From assembly GCA_029204225.1 (NCBI GenBank), contig CM055098.1:15498792-15562791 (forward strand): a stretch of 64,000 bases of DNA. Reading direction: 5' to 3'. Both the position numbers and the translations under genes were made by a program. The stretch's first letter is position 1; each line of letters starts with the position of its first letter. This document shows positions 35,694-50,500 of this stretch, piece by piece. This DNA comes from Diphasiastrum complanatum. Taxonomy: Eukaryota > Streptophyta > Lycopodiopsida > Lycopodiales > Lycopodiaceae. The notes below the pieces were generated by a model. It worked only from the letters and a program-made list of their open reading frames with translations. It was not told where the DNA came from and did not search any database.

Positions 35694-36529
35694 TGTGAAA
35701 AATGCAAAAATAAGCTTGGTAGAGGCCAAAAATCATGTATATAGGATGATTACACATGTGTGGAGCCTGTTCCCACGTGTGAAAATAGTGTACTTGTCAT
35801 GTACCATAATCATAGAGGTTGTACATATGATTCAATTCAAGTTCTAGTGGCTAAAAAGGCCAAAAACTAGTTTTCAAGATATATGACACATGGGATCAAT
35901 CTATTGATTGCATGAGCCAAATTTTTTTTTTTAGGTGTCACATCCTATGTTTAGAGGACAGCTCACACGTGTGGAATAAGCTGAAGTAGGCGAATTTGGA
36001 CTTCTAGAAGATTTCCAAGTAGATCTCCATATAGAAGGAAAATGGACCAAAAGTGCTCAAAATAGAAGGTTTTGTCCAAGTGTCAGTTTTGCATGATGAA
36101 TCATCATATGACAAAGCACCTTCACACATGTGAGATCAGAGGGATGATCAGTACCATGAGCTCCCACTTATTGTATATATATAGAGCCACATTTGGCCAT
36201 AATCAGTGTGAGACACCAATCTTGGTTTTGGAAGCAATTTTGAGTGATTCTCTCCATTTGTCTACATTTGTTTTGATTGTTTTGAGGTTCTATCAATGTG
36301 TACTTGATTTTCAGGTTGGAGTCCATACTCGGACAGTGTTTCACACGTGTGAAACCAGAAAGTACACCTACCTTCAATTAATGATTGTTCTTGTTAGGAT
36401 TTTTTGTCTTGAATTGATCTAGATTGATCTTAATCTGAAGTAGATTGATAGATCAAGTAATCTGACAACCAATCCCTCTTGAGGATCAGATTAGGATCCA
36501 CTCTTGGTCCTTTTTGAACTTTTTCCTGA
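35694..36529 (+). repeat. Left LTR of nested element, with CACACGTGTG palindromes
   Basis: 836 bp. It contains CACACGTGTG at 35964-35973 and inside TTTCACACGTGTGAAA at 36339-36354, plus variants ACACATGTGTGG (about 35753), CCACGTGTGA (about 35773) and CACACATGTGAG (about 36124). CACGTG is the G-box bound by plant bHLH and bZIP factors. TATATATATAG near 36174 is TATA-like. Confidence 0.8.
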
Positions 36530-38111
36530 GCCTAGTACAAGAGGTTTTGTTGAAATTGATAGGGTTAATCCAAATCAAAGCCAAAATTAGCAGTTTTTTT
36601 GTGAAATTTTGTGTAGCGAGCTGGATTTGATAGCTATCCTCAAAATTTTTGGTCCAGATCTTGTTGTAGGCTGTAGGAACCCTTTTCACACGTGTGAGGC
36701 CGTACATATCCAGTTTTGGCTGAGAAATTTCAAAAAATTGTAGAATTTGACTCACATACCCAATTTGAGTGATTTTTGGTGCAAAATCAAGCATTTTCTA
36801 TAGTAAATCTAATCCTTTGACTAGTTCTTGGATTAGATCAGCCAAAAAATTAAAATTGAAGCTTTAAATAGGTGCATTAATTGATCTTCTCTGATTTTTT
36901 GAGTGTATGTTGAAGTTAAGAGAGATTTTGCTAAAAATCATAGATTAAGGAGTGATATGCAAGGTGAGAGGTTGAAATCCATTGTACCATCACTCTAGAT
37001 TTGTTCAAGAGTGATAGGGTCAAGTTTAGAAGCATCAATTTGCTAGAAAACATCTTTGGATCCGTCCTCCAAGTGAAACCTTTGAGAGTTTCTAGTGCAT
37101 ATAGAGCATCTATGCAAATCTTTTGTAGAATTTGACATAGATTGGCTTCAATTGAGAGTTCTAGAAAAGAGGTTGGGATCCAAGTCACATTGTTCAACCC
37201 TACTCAATTTGTTTGAGTGATTGTAAGGTTTGAAAAGAGTCATTAAGGTGTCTATGGCAAATGTGTAGAGAGAGATCCAATTTTCTAAGAGTCCCTTCCT
37301 TTGTAGAGGGCAAGATCTAGAAGCTCATTATGTGTTGTTATTGGTGGAGAGTTTGTCTCTTCCTAGGTGATCAAATATTTCTAAGTGGCATTAGCTCTTT
37401 TAAGCACAATATCTTATTGATAAAAATCACCACTTTTGATTTTGAATTTCATTCCAAGTCTTAAGAGGTAGAGTAATTGGTGGAATCCAATAGGGGTGAT
37501 TGAATCAATTTATTGAGCAAAAATTGACATAGTATGTATGAAACTCAAATTAGTTCTATTCAAATTTCTTTGTGAGAGTGTGAGGGTCAATTTGAGATCC
37601 CATTGGATGTCTAGAATGAGGAGGAGTCCATATTTGAGTATTCATGCATGGTTGAGATCTTTGTGAACCTCTAGTTGTCTAATTTTTTAAGCTTTGTGAA
37701 AAATTGGTGGTATAGTTTGATGTCAAATCAAATCAAATTCATTCTAAATCTCAAGTGTGAGATTATTTGGGTCAAGAGTGAGTCCAAAAGAAGTGATTAA
37801 GTTTGAGTTTCATGTATTTGAAACAAAACCCATCTTTTGTTCAAGAATCTCAAGTGTTGCGAGAACTAGTCAAGTGAAAAGAAAAATTTAGGTGTCAAAT
37901 CTTTTTCATATCCATTTCAACTTACCAAAAGAAAGAGTCATTGGTATTTGATGAGTCCAATAGGAGATTGGATCTGATTTCTTTAGTGATTTGATTCAAA
38001 GATTGTGTGCTTTTGTCTTAGTGATCAAAGCAAAGTTTCCAAGTGACTAGTCATTACGGTGAAGATTGATTCTTAGGTTTGTGAGCTAGATCTTTTGTAG
38101 ATCCTTCTAGA

Positions 38112-38888
38112 TTGTTGAAGATGTTCAAATCTAGTCTCTTGAAAGTCACAAATTACATTTGTAGAATCATATCGCAGGTTTTTATTCACATGGCATCAAT
38201 AGGTGGCATCCTATTGAAGGAAAGAAAGGATCCTGAGTGCAACGTTTGTGGCAAGGGAGGATATTTTTTCTCAAGATGCTACAAAAAGAAGACCAATCCA
38301 TCCAAGGAGGACCAAAGCAAGGGGGCCAAGGTGAAGGATGGAGCTTCAAGTTCAAAATGCAAATACAAGAAGGACAAGTCCATGGAAAGGTGTTTCCTTT
38401 GTGGAAAGGTGAATGAGGCTTGGAGTCTCACAAGGACTTGCAAGATTTGTCTTCAAGAGTCCATCACAACACATGTCAAATCTTTTGAAATTTTTCATTT
38501 GGAAGTGCATTGTTTGGTTCAAGATGCAAAGATAAATGTCACTTTCATGAAAGTAACTTGGATTTATTTTATGTCCTTGGAAAGTATTTTGCTTGGAACT
38601 TTGGACAAGTTCAAACTTATTGTTATTATCCAAGAGAAATCAATGAAGAATAAGGAGCAATCACAAAATGAAAATAGTTTGATTTATGCTCTCATGTCAA
38701 CTTATGAAGAATCATTTTGCTTTGAAGAGATTTTTGTATCTCAAAGGTGGATTAAGGCAATACTAGTTGAGTGTGATGCCTTAAAAGATAGCAAAATATG
38801 TTTTCCTTGTAAGCTTACATTAGTTATGAAGTCAAGGAAATGGAAATATCTTCATAATGCAGGATCTTTTGGTTTTCAAGATATATGA
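38112..38888 (+). CDS. ORF in nested element with degenerate zinc knuckles
   Basis: 258 codons, open from MLKMFKSSLLKVTNYICRII. Around residue 42 is CNVCGKGGYFFSRC, matching the CX2CX4HX4C gag knuckle except that His is Tyr. A Lys-rich stretch follows, then a second Cys cluster CFLCGKVNEAWSLTRTCKIC and a Lys/Glu-rich C-terminus that runs into the right LTR. It may be a remnant gag-like or copia-type polyprotein leftover; no enzyme motif is present and the true start is uncertain. Confidence 0.45.
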   Translation: MLKMFKSSLLKVTNYICRIISQVFIHMASIGGILLKERKDPECNVCGKGGYFFSRCYKKKTNPSKEDQSKGAKVKDGASSSKCKYKKDKSMERCFLCGKVNEAWSLTRTCKICLQESITTHVKSFEIFHLEVHCLVQDAKINVTFMKVTWIYFMSLESILLGTLDKFKLIVIIQEKSMKNKEQSQNENSLIYALMSTYEESFCFEEIFVSQRWIKAILVECDALKDSKICFPCKLTLVMKSRKWKYLHNAGSFGFQDI

Positions 38889-39529
38889 CACATGGGATCA
38901 ATCTATTGATTGCATGAGCCAAATATTTTTTTTAGGTGTCACATCCCATGTATAGAGGACAGCTCACACGTGTGGAATAAGCTGAAGTAGGCGAATCTGG
39001 ACTTCTAGAAGATTTCCAAGTAGATCTCCATATAGAAGGAAAATGGACCAAAAGTGCTCAAAATAGAAGGTTTTGTTCCAAGTGTCAGTTTTGCATGATG
39101 AATCATCATATGACAAAGCACCTTCACACATGTGAGATCAGAGGGATGATCAGTACCACGAGCTCCCACTTATTGTATATATAGAACCACATTTGGCCAT
39201 AATCAGTGTGAGACACCAATCTTGGTTTTGGAAGCAATTTTGAGTGATTCTCTCCATTTGTCTACATTTGTTTTGATTGTTTTGAGGTTCTATCAATGTG
39301 CACTTGATTTTCAGGTTGGAGTCCGTACTCAGACAATGTTTCACACGTGTGAAACCAGAAAGTACACCTACCTTCAATTAATGATTGTTCTTGTTAGAAT
39401 TTTGTGTCTAGAATTGATCTAGATTGATCTTAATCTGAAGTAGATTGATAGATCAAGTAGTCTGACAACCAATCCCTCTTGAGGATCAGATTAGGATCCA
39501 CTCTTGGTCCTTTTTGAACTTTTTCCACA
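38872..39529 (+). repeat. Right LTR of nested element (5' shortened)
   Basis: Aligns with 35870-36529 of the left LTR with few substitutions. Retains CACACGTGTG at 38965-38974 and 39342-39351. The left copy ends CCTGA where this one ends CCACA, so the left LTR end is mutated. Confidence 0.85.
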
Positions 39530-40195
39530 ATACTCCCGAATCTAGCGAACAGGGAGAGCTTAGAAGGTCAAGCAGAAATCGGAAACCTCCTGCAAGGTTA
39601 GAAATGAATCTAGCCCTAATGGGTTCCGTGCTCAAAGCTCAAGAACCAAAAACCTTTCATGAAGCAAAGGAGCACAAGGAGTGGCGTGCAGCAATGGAAA
39701 CAGAAATAGAGGCCATATCAAAAAATAGGACGTGGAATTTGGTTGAGCTACCTGATGGTAAGACGCCTATCACTTGCAAATGGATTTATAAGATCAAATA
39801 TGGAGCAGATAGGCAACTCAACAACTACAAAGCACGGTTGGTTGCGAGAGGATTTGAACAACAGGAAGGCATTGATTTTGGGAAACCTTCGCACCTGTAG
39901 CTAAGATGGTAACTATATGTTCTATTATTGCTATTTCTACTTTCCATGGTTGGAAGATTCAGCAAATGGACGTTAAATCTGCTTTTCTTAATGGAGTGCT
40001 AGATGAAGAGGTGTATTTAGTACAACCTCAAGGATTTGTTGAGCCAGGAAGAGAGCATCTTGTTTGTAAGCTCAACAAAGCTATCTATGGATTGAAGCAA
40101 GCACCACGGGCGTGGTACTCTTGCATTGATGAACACTTCAAGCAAAGGGGAATGGTAAAGAGTAAGGTTGATCCTAATCTTTACATTCAAAGGAC
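39530..40195 (+). pseudogene. copia 2 RT fragment
   Basis: Continues the linker (SSEQGELRRSSRNRKPPARL) into RT: EAKEHKEWRAAMETEIEAIS, TWNLVELPDGKTPITCKWIY, LVARGFEQQEGIDFG, a one-base frameshift at about 39887, then WKIQQMDVKSAFLNGVLDEE and AIYGLKQAPRAWYSCIDEHF, ending DPNLYIQ. The catalytic YVDD and everything after it are absent. Confidence 0.9.
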
Positions 40196-41425
40196 TCAAG
40201 AGCTATCAAAAGGAATGAATTTACTTGTTGATGGCAATAATACATGTCGACAATATAGTAACATCATAGTATGCTTTAGCTTTTTTTACAATGATTCTTT
40301 ATATTCATTTCTTGGTAGGTGAGAAAAAAAGCAATTATAGATATAAAATAAAAATCTACTTTTCGAAAATTTCAACCTCAAGTGATATTATTCAAATTAT
40401 TAATTTGCCATTGAAACTATAAAATGATTTACTAGCAAAATATAAATATGAAAGACATGATTGTTAGATCTTTTGTGTCCAGGTCACTGTTGTGAAGCTA
40501 ATACTTTCTATGCACCTTGTTTTCTTGGTGTCTATTTGCATGTGCTCAACTTTTCTAGATCATTATCTTTGATGTATCTTACTTTTTGCCAAAGGGTTAA
40601 AAGAGTCATCATACTAGAAGACTTGTACTTGTCCCAAAGATCAAGGGATTCACAATCCTTTTTTTTGTTATTATTTCAAAACCACTTTCATATTCAACAA
40701 TGTTCTAGGCTTGAGGCTAGTAGATCAACCTTCGAAATTTTGGTTGCTTGCCTTCATAGCCAACTCTACTAACTCCCTAGTGCCTCTTTTGAAATTTCTT
40801 GACTTTCTACTGAGATATTCATTATCGGAGGCTCTTCCATCTTCCAAAATTTTGTGGGTTAATTTTCAACTTTTTTCTCCATTATGCGTTGAAAAAAAAT
40901 TCATCAGTTCCCCCTTTAGAATCTTTATGGTGCTCTAAACTTTTAGTGAAAGTAGGTCACTTTTATATTATTATCTAAAATACAGGCATTTTCTAAAGAA
41001 GAAAGGAATTTTTTACATGGACCTCAAGAATATTCATTAAATCATGAAACACAAATGATATTGAAGTCAATGTAATTATGTGCATATGAATCGAAGGTCT
41101 TTAGTAACTCTTGTTGCTTGAAATATCTAGAATTGGACCGAAATCCTCTAGATGAATAGTCTCTAGTGTTTAATGCCTCATCCTTCTCATATATGAGATC
41201 ATTCGACAATCAATAAAAACTAATATAGTTTTTTATGTGTTGAACAACAAGGAACAAATTGATCCCATCCACCTTTGGATGAAAAATTTGAATAAAATTT
41301 GAGAATACCATGCTGGACAATCCAAGTTTTTGATGACAAAATTATCAGTTAATCTCTATCAATACATACTAGATGGTCATCTACGGTGGACAAATCTTGC
41401 CCTTGCTACAAAATGGCTAAGAAAA
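40196..41425. other. AT-rich DNA, no gene recognised
   Basis: Only short frames on both strands and no motif of the retroelements around it. The homology of copia 2 ends at its left border. Confidence 0.5.
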
Positions 41426-41427
41426 AT

Positions 41428-43738
<2,311 letters not shown>

Positions 43739-43839
43739 GTGTCACCTTCCTTTATATAGAGATCACAGTACATCTCGGTGCACTAGGTGTTTGACGATGC
43801 CCATCGTTAGATCGTATCCTTATAATGTGCACTGATCAT

Positions 43840-45740
43840 AGCCGTTCAAGGAATACAAATTCTCCACCAAAAGAGCCTTGAACTCCAACAAGTGTATGTT
43901 TGGAGTTTCTTATGGAGTACTGTGGGACATGTGATTAGTAAGTACGGTATGGCAATCAACCCAAAAAAGATAGTTATTCTCCTAGCCATGATGGCACCAA
44001 CTACGGTGTCCCAACTTCACACCTTCCTAGGCTCAAGCGGCTACTACAAAAGATATATGTCATGGCCTATGCTACACGTACTTATTGGATGACTAGCCTA
44101 TTGAAAACTAACGTGGAGTGGACCTAGACCGATGAGTGTGAAAAGACTTAGCCCTAGCTAACACTCCAATATTGAAATCACCTATGTACGACAGGGAGTT
44201 CTTCGTTTTTACTAGCACCATGGAAATTTGCATAAACTGTTGCCTAGCCCAGACGTGGGACAAAAAGTATCACCCTATTATTTTTATATAAAGGAAACTG
44301 AACAAAGTCAGGCTTAGTTATAGCAAAGCTGAGGAAATCTATTTGGAGATAGCACACCAACTAAGGCATTAGCTATTGCATCGGAAAGTGACTTTCTTTA
44401 CCAAGAGTATTGCGGTCACCTTGATGATGAATAAACTAGAACCTCCTAAGCACCTAATGAAATGGATAATCTCCCTTTAAGAGTTTGACTACACCCTCCA
44501 AAGCAAGCCGCATAAATTGTAAGGGTTAAATGACTATATTTGTGAGCTAGGAGGTGTAATCGAGACTGACAATGATTGGGAGACTGATCATTTAAATGAA
44601 CTGTTGAAGGTAGACGTTGACACAATCCTTGAGTGGTACACAACATTAGCAACCTAACTATCCACATTAGAGACACCTTGTGATATGACAACCCAAGAAA
44701 AACAAAAGTTACATCTGCAAGCCCTAAAATTCTCCTTGATAGGAGGAACACAATATATTGTAACGACGATGCATAACTCCTAAAGAAGCAAAGTTTATAT
44801 TAGAAGAGTGCCATGATTCCGCCTGTGGGGGCCACTTTGTTGGCCAGCTCACTAGATATAAAATTCTAAGGGCAGGGTATTGGTGGCCGACACTATTTCA
44901 AGGTGCCCACATACACATCCAGAACTACGACACCTGTCAACAAGTAGACAAGATAGATATAATAGAGTATGGTCATTACTTCCAGTACATGGCTGTCTCC
45001 CCTTTGAGAAATGGTTCATCAACTTCGTGGAGCCAAGACACCCAACCTCTTCCAGTAGGAAACTTACATCATTGTGGTCATTGATTACATTTGTAAGTGG
45101 GCCGAGGCACAAGCTGTGGCCAAGGACAATTCAAAGGAGCCCGTCTGGTTCTTGCTAGAACAAGTGATAGGCAGATTCGATACCACCAAAGACTCTCATC
45201 TTTGACAGGGATACCCATTTCTTAAACAAAACGAGTAAAGCCTTGACCAATCAGTTGACGATCAAGCATCGAAAAAGCATCGGAAGAGTGTCCCCAACCA
45301 TCCGCAAGCCAACAGTCAGGTTGAGAGCACGAATAAATAGCTGGTAGGCATTTTGAGGAAGACCGTGTCAGACCGACAGAGAGACTGGGATAAAAATTGT
45401 ACTCAACTTGTAGACATATAATGCCACCTATAAAAGCAGTACTAATCACACTCCCTTTTTTCTAGTATATGGCGAGGAGTGTGTATTGCCCATAGAGATA
45501 AAACTCTTGTCTTTGCAGTTTGCCATGGAGCATAGCCTAGGCGAAAGGGAGTTTGTACAACAACGAATGGACGTCGTATAGGACTTAAGTGTACACAAAA
45601 TAACTACTTTGAATCACCAAGAAACCCACAAACAATGCATGAAATAGATACTTGACAGGGATATGTGTGACTAACAATTTATGCAAGGGAATGGTGAGTT
45701 TTTTAAGCACTGGGTCAACATAAACAAGATTAAGGCCGAA
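43840..45740 (+). mobile_element. Decayed Ty3/gypsy pol: RT end, RNase H, integrase
   Basis: RT end: GHVISKYGMAINPKKIVILL and TVSQLHTFLGSSGYYKRY (43925-44060). RNase H, across stops: EFFVFTSTMEICINCC, KYHPIIFI and LNKVRLSYSKAEEIYLEIAH, then MKWIISL-EFDYTLQSKPHK (44190-44520). Integrase: YKILRAGYWWPTLFQGAHIH and YDTCQQ (44858-44945), then ASQQSG-like and a VYGEECVLPIE-like segment (45460-45500). Stops and frameshifts are dense and no LTR was found. Because the integrase end lacks an obvious chromodomain, it is probably a different lineage from the 4.4-7.2 kb element. Confidence 0.8.
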
Positions 45741-46404
45741 CGTAGTTAGAGGAGTTGTGTTATGTCCATGGCCAGTACGTAGTAGGATTCAGTATACTCG
45801 GAGCATCACGTAGAGTGTGCATGGATGATCCATTTATAGAATTCATCCATGTTCTAATTACAGTAAATATTTGTCACCTAATTAGGTAAGCCATTGTACT
45901 TGGAAATATTTGGCTTGTGTGACAATTATACATGGTATATCCAGTCAACGAATCAGGAAATGTTGACGCGGATGAGGACGTCTCAAATTCTCTCACTTCA
46001 CATTTTATGTGAAGTGGCTTTCTCTCACTTCGCATTTTTGGGAAGGGCTGGGAACGTTCCTCGTTGAAAATAGACGACTGTCGGAATTTTCTCTCTCTTC
46101 GAGATTTTGCAAAAAAGTCACAGTGCCCTTAAAAAGTTGACAGTGCCCTTTAAAAGACAAAGGTGCCCTTAGAAAACTGACATTGTCTTTAAAACAGTTT
46201 AACTTCTTCAAAATGTTGGATTATTCTCTTTCCTACTAATCGACTAATCGGTTTTTAATCTTTATCCAACTGTTTATCCAGCTTAGCGAAATTTTTCGTG
46301 TCTTTATACAGTCTGTAGAATTACAAGTGTTTTACACAGTTTGCAGAAATACACCGAGTTTGACAACAGTGTCGCATTTTCACTCTCTACAAACCCGACA
46401 GTGT

Positions 46405-46592
46405 ACGTGTAAAAATGCAGTGTCGTCTTTTTCGCCTTTTTCGCCTGTCAAAAATTATGTGTAAAAATATAGTCGCCTTTTTTGCATTTTTTGCCTGTCA
46501 AGAACTGCGTGTAAAAATGCAGTGTTGTCTTTTTTGCATGTTTTGCCTATCAAAAATTACGAGTAAAAATGCAGTGTCGCATTTTTCGTCTG
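46405..46592 (+). repeat. About 52-bp tandem repeat in copia 3 5' region
   Basis: About 3.5 copies of a unit with GTGTAAAAATGCAGTGTCG, a CTTTTTTGC/CGCC tract and CTGTCAAAAATTA (starts near 46407, 46459, 46511 and 46562). Just upstream, 46118-46180 holds three copies of CAGTGCCCTT/AAAA words. Both sit in the presumed LTR or leader. Confidence 0.75.
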
Positions 46593-47544
46593 TGGCAGTT
46601 TACGTTCATTTATGCAGACAGACTGTTTACAGCCAAATGTCACCGCTTATTGGCAAGCAACTTCTGAGAAGAACTGGATGAATGCCAACGGACTCAAACC
46701 AATTGGCAATCGCATTTGACGACCTAATTACTTAGTATAAATCAGTTGTTCATACATCTCATTAGAAGCAGAAATATCAACATTGTGAATTGTGAAGGAG
46801 TTGAGTGTTATTACATGACGCTTCTTGGGCTCTCATCAAGTAGATCATTCACAATCAGAAATTATTGTTGTTAGCTCTCTATCAAGTTTTCAAGCTTTAA
46901 CTCTCTTGAGCATTCTAGCTCAGTCTTTTAGAGATTTATTTTAGAGTTGTTATTACACTACTCCTTATCAACAGAGTCGCTTATTTCAGACTTATTATCA
47001 GTTACTCAGAGATAGCTTTAGAGTGCACGGTTTATATCCACTATTGTCTTGCACTCATTAGCATCTGATCTTGTTTTTCTGAATCAATACTATTTCCTTA
47101 TTGCGTTCAGTTTGTGTCAGAATGCATGCATCTCTGTATTGCTTTTGTAACTGATAGAAATTATCTGATAATTCAATATTTTATGTTTGGCTACGTAATC
47201 ACTTAGTATCTAGTGAAAGTTAGATGCTAAAGATTGAACGTGATTTCTGTCACTACTGCTTTGTTCAATTTTTGATAGGCGTCGTCATGCATTGGAAATA
47301 GGAAGTTTCCACATTCTATTACTCACCTATTTCCGACATGGTATTAGAGTTGTGATCTTTATCAGGGCCTAATACTATTTCAATATCAGAGCAAAAAGCT
47401 CTAATACTTGATATCTTTCGTGATATCAAATTGATATTATATTCTTCAGTTTCTTTCATCCTTTCAATATCAAAGAATTGATTTCCTGTTGTTGGCATCA
47501 CTACATCTTAGCGTCATCAATACAATCGATAGACTAAGTTCCAG

Positions 47545-50500
47545 ATAGATTCTCAAAGTAAAGCTGGTCTTATCGCAGACAAGCTGAATGAATCCAATTA
47601 TCATTTGTGGAAATTTAAGGACCTTGCTAACCACCAACGAGTTATGGGATGTTGTTACAGGTATCGAAGTGAAACCTGAAATTGACACGGATGACTCAAA
47701 ATGAAAATCGAATGATGGTAAGGCTTTCGCGCTTATTATCCTCAATATATCACATACTCAAATTGGCCACATATGTGAAGCTAAAACTTTGAAAGAAGTT
47801 TGGGACATCCTAAGCTCACTATATGATGTGAGAGACGTAACTACTGAGTTATATCTTTGAAGGAAATTCTTCACGCTCAAGATGTCAAATGGTGATTCTC
47901 TTCAGAATCACATTGACCAGTTTAAGAATCTCTTGCAACAGATGGCCACTATCGGATCAATCATAGACGATCAATATGTAATTATGACATTGCTTTCAAG
48001 CCTGCCCTCTACATATGAGAACTGGGTGATGGTCATCATGACACTCAAATTTAACTCTTACCTGCAAGAAGATAATTGAAGAAGTCAAGACACTTCGTCT
48101 ACCTCTTCATCTCATGCTCTATATGTCCACAGGGGCTCGTAACGATGGAAGCAGAAAAGCTCCAAGCAGTCTGCATCAAATCAGAAACAGACTCAAAGAC
48201 AAGAACAATCATCAAATTCACATTCGTCGAAGAAGAAAATGTTTTGAAAGTATTGCAAACTCAATAAACATGAGATCCAAGATTGCCGAATTCTCAAAAT
48301 GAAGAATGCAGCCAAGCAACCTAATCAACAAGCAAATATAGTTACAACATCTCCTCAAGTCGAAATGGACGAAGGCGCTTTTATGGTCAAAGACAAATAC
48401 GTGAATTTGAATGATTTGTGGTTTTTGGATTCTGGAGCTACTCAACATATGACCAATCATCGTGAGATTTCTAGTCCTATACGTCTTACATCACAAACAA
48501 GTATGTTCATCTTGGTGACAATAGTACTCACACTATCGAAGGTGAAGGTACTATAAGATTGAGATTCCAACATGATCAATTCAAACTACTGTCAAAAGTC
48601 TTGTATGTTTCTAAACTCTCTACAAATATGTTATCAGTAAGTAGAATTACATATTTGGTTTATAAGGTGGAGTTTGAGTCTGATCAATGTAGAATTATCG
48701 ATAGGAGTAATAAGATCCTTGCACTCGGCAAGGATCTTGTCAATAAAGCATTACTATGGCATCATCGCTTAGGACACTTGAATTATGCATCTGTTTCGAA
48801 CTTGTCCAGACAATTTATGGCTCTTGATCTCGACTATCCTTCTGGTAAAGTCGATCTCCCTGTCTGCCATAGTTGCATCCTTGGAAAATATACTAGCATT
48901 CCTGTTAGATTAAGTCATAGGCATGCAGCAAAAGGTCCGTTACAAACATATGTGGACCTATGAAAACTCCTTCATTGCTAGATGCAAAGTATTTCATTAC
49001 CTTTATTGATGAATTCTCTAGAAGAACAGCTGTTTATTTCATTAAACAGAAATCAGAGGCTTTCATCAAGTCCAGACAATTCAAAGTGCATGTAGAAAAT
49101 CAAACTGACAAATGAATCAAAGCACTGAGGTCAGATAACAGGGGAGAATATATCTCCATCGAATTCAATATTGTCTTAACAACAGATTGAGCAACAATAC
49201 ATCACTTCATATTCGACTTAGTCAAATGGTCTTGCTGAGAGAAAGAACAGAACCTTAGTCAAATTGGCAAAGTGCATGTTATCACATGCGACACTTCTGA
49301 AGTCCTTCTGGGCTGAAGTTGTTTCGACAACAACCTATATTCAAAATAGATGTCCAGAACAGATGTCCTACTAAAGGTCTCTCAGACAAAACACCATTCA
49401 AAGTTTGGACTAGTACCAAACCTTCTTTGTCAAACTTACGAGTTTTTGGATTTACTGCTTATGCGCAGATTCCTCACAATCTCAGAAAGAAGCTCGACTT
49501 CTAGAGTATCAAATGTATTTTCATCAGCTACACTACTTCAGATCAAGCCTACAAGTTGTTTGATCCCATCGATTCGAAGATATTCACTAGCCGGGATGTC
49601 ATCTTCATCGAAGATCAGTTTCAAGACCTCTTAGGAAAAGGCACAGCCCATCCTACCAAACTGTCAGATTCTTCTGACATATTGAACTTTCCAGTTCCTC
49701 AGTCGACTATTCCTATCAAAGGTCCAAGCTCATCTACTCTTGATGAACAACAAATCAACGGTGAATCAGAAGATGATGATATTGCAATTCGGCAACTATA
49801 GTATGATGAAAATGATCAACTTCCTCTATTTCCCAGAAGATCATCAAGAGCTAGCAGACCACCTATCAGGTATATTGACGATTTGCAGCCTACCTTGTTC
49901 ACGAGAAAACAAATCTCAATGGAGTTATTGAAGAGGACATTTACATGGTGAAACCCGAAGGTTATATTATCAAGGGTAAACACAATCATCTGTATAAACT
50001 CCATAAGGCACTTTATGGCTTGAAGCAATCTGCTCGAGCATGGTTTCAAAGGATCAATACTTTTTTTATTGATCATAGCTACACACCTAGCTCTTCAGAT
50101 TCAAATGTTTACTTCAAGACAATGCAGCAATTTTTTGTCATTATCACTTTTTACATGGATGATACATTGTTTTTCAGCAACAGGTTCGATCTGATAAAAG
50201 AAGACAAGTCAATGCTATTTTCTGAACTCGACATGATCGATCTGGGTGAAGCTTATTTCTGCCTTGTTATTCAAATCCACAGAGACAGAATCAAAAGTTG
50301 ATCTACATTACTCAACAGAGGTACATCTACAATATGTTAGTCAGATATAATTTGATTAATTGCAAGTTAGCTCTCTCACCAATGGAACCATGTCTCAAAT
50401 TGTCAAAGGACCAGTGTCCTTAAACACTTCAAGAGAAGGAGCAGATACGTGAGTATCCTTACCATTCTATTATAGGATCTCTTATGTATGCAATGATCTA

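Larger units (their letters stand above)
35694..39529 (+). mobile_element. Nested non-autonomous LTR element in copia 2
   Basis: A 3836-bp insertion with TG...CA ends (TGTGAAAAATGC ... CTTTTTCCACA), flanked by a perfect 5-bp target duplication ATACT (35689-35693 and 39530-39534) that splits the copia 2 sequence GGAGATAC/TCCCGAATC. Direct terminal repeats: 35694-36529 (left) and 38872-39529 (right), nearly identical over about 658 bp; the right copy lacks the first 176 bp of the left. The 2.3-kb interior has no protease, integrase or RT. The only sizeable frame is 38112-38888. A LARD-like parasite of an LTR retrotransposon is the best description. Confidence 0.85.
31695..40195 (+). mobile_element. 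Ty1/copia element 2 (3' truncated, with nested LTR insertion)
   Basis: Related to copia 1 over its whole coding length. The 5' LTR is at about 31695-31886 and ends TTTTTGACA. A near-perfect primer site TGGTATCAGAGC follows at 31887, better kept than in copia 1. A leader of about 1.37 kb precedes gag at 33256. Integrase runs to 35567. The element is interrupted by another LTR element at 35694-39529, then resumes at TACTCCCGAATC and runs to about 40195, where homology stops inside RT before YVDD. RNase H and the 3' LTR are missing. Confidence 0.9.

Noticed and set aside
35694-39529. CRISPR-like array suggested by repeated CACACGTGTG
   Set aside because: Irregular spacing, palindromic 10-mers, LTR context and eukaryotic DNA.
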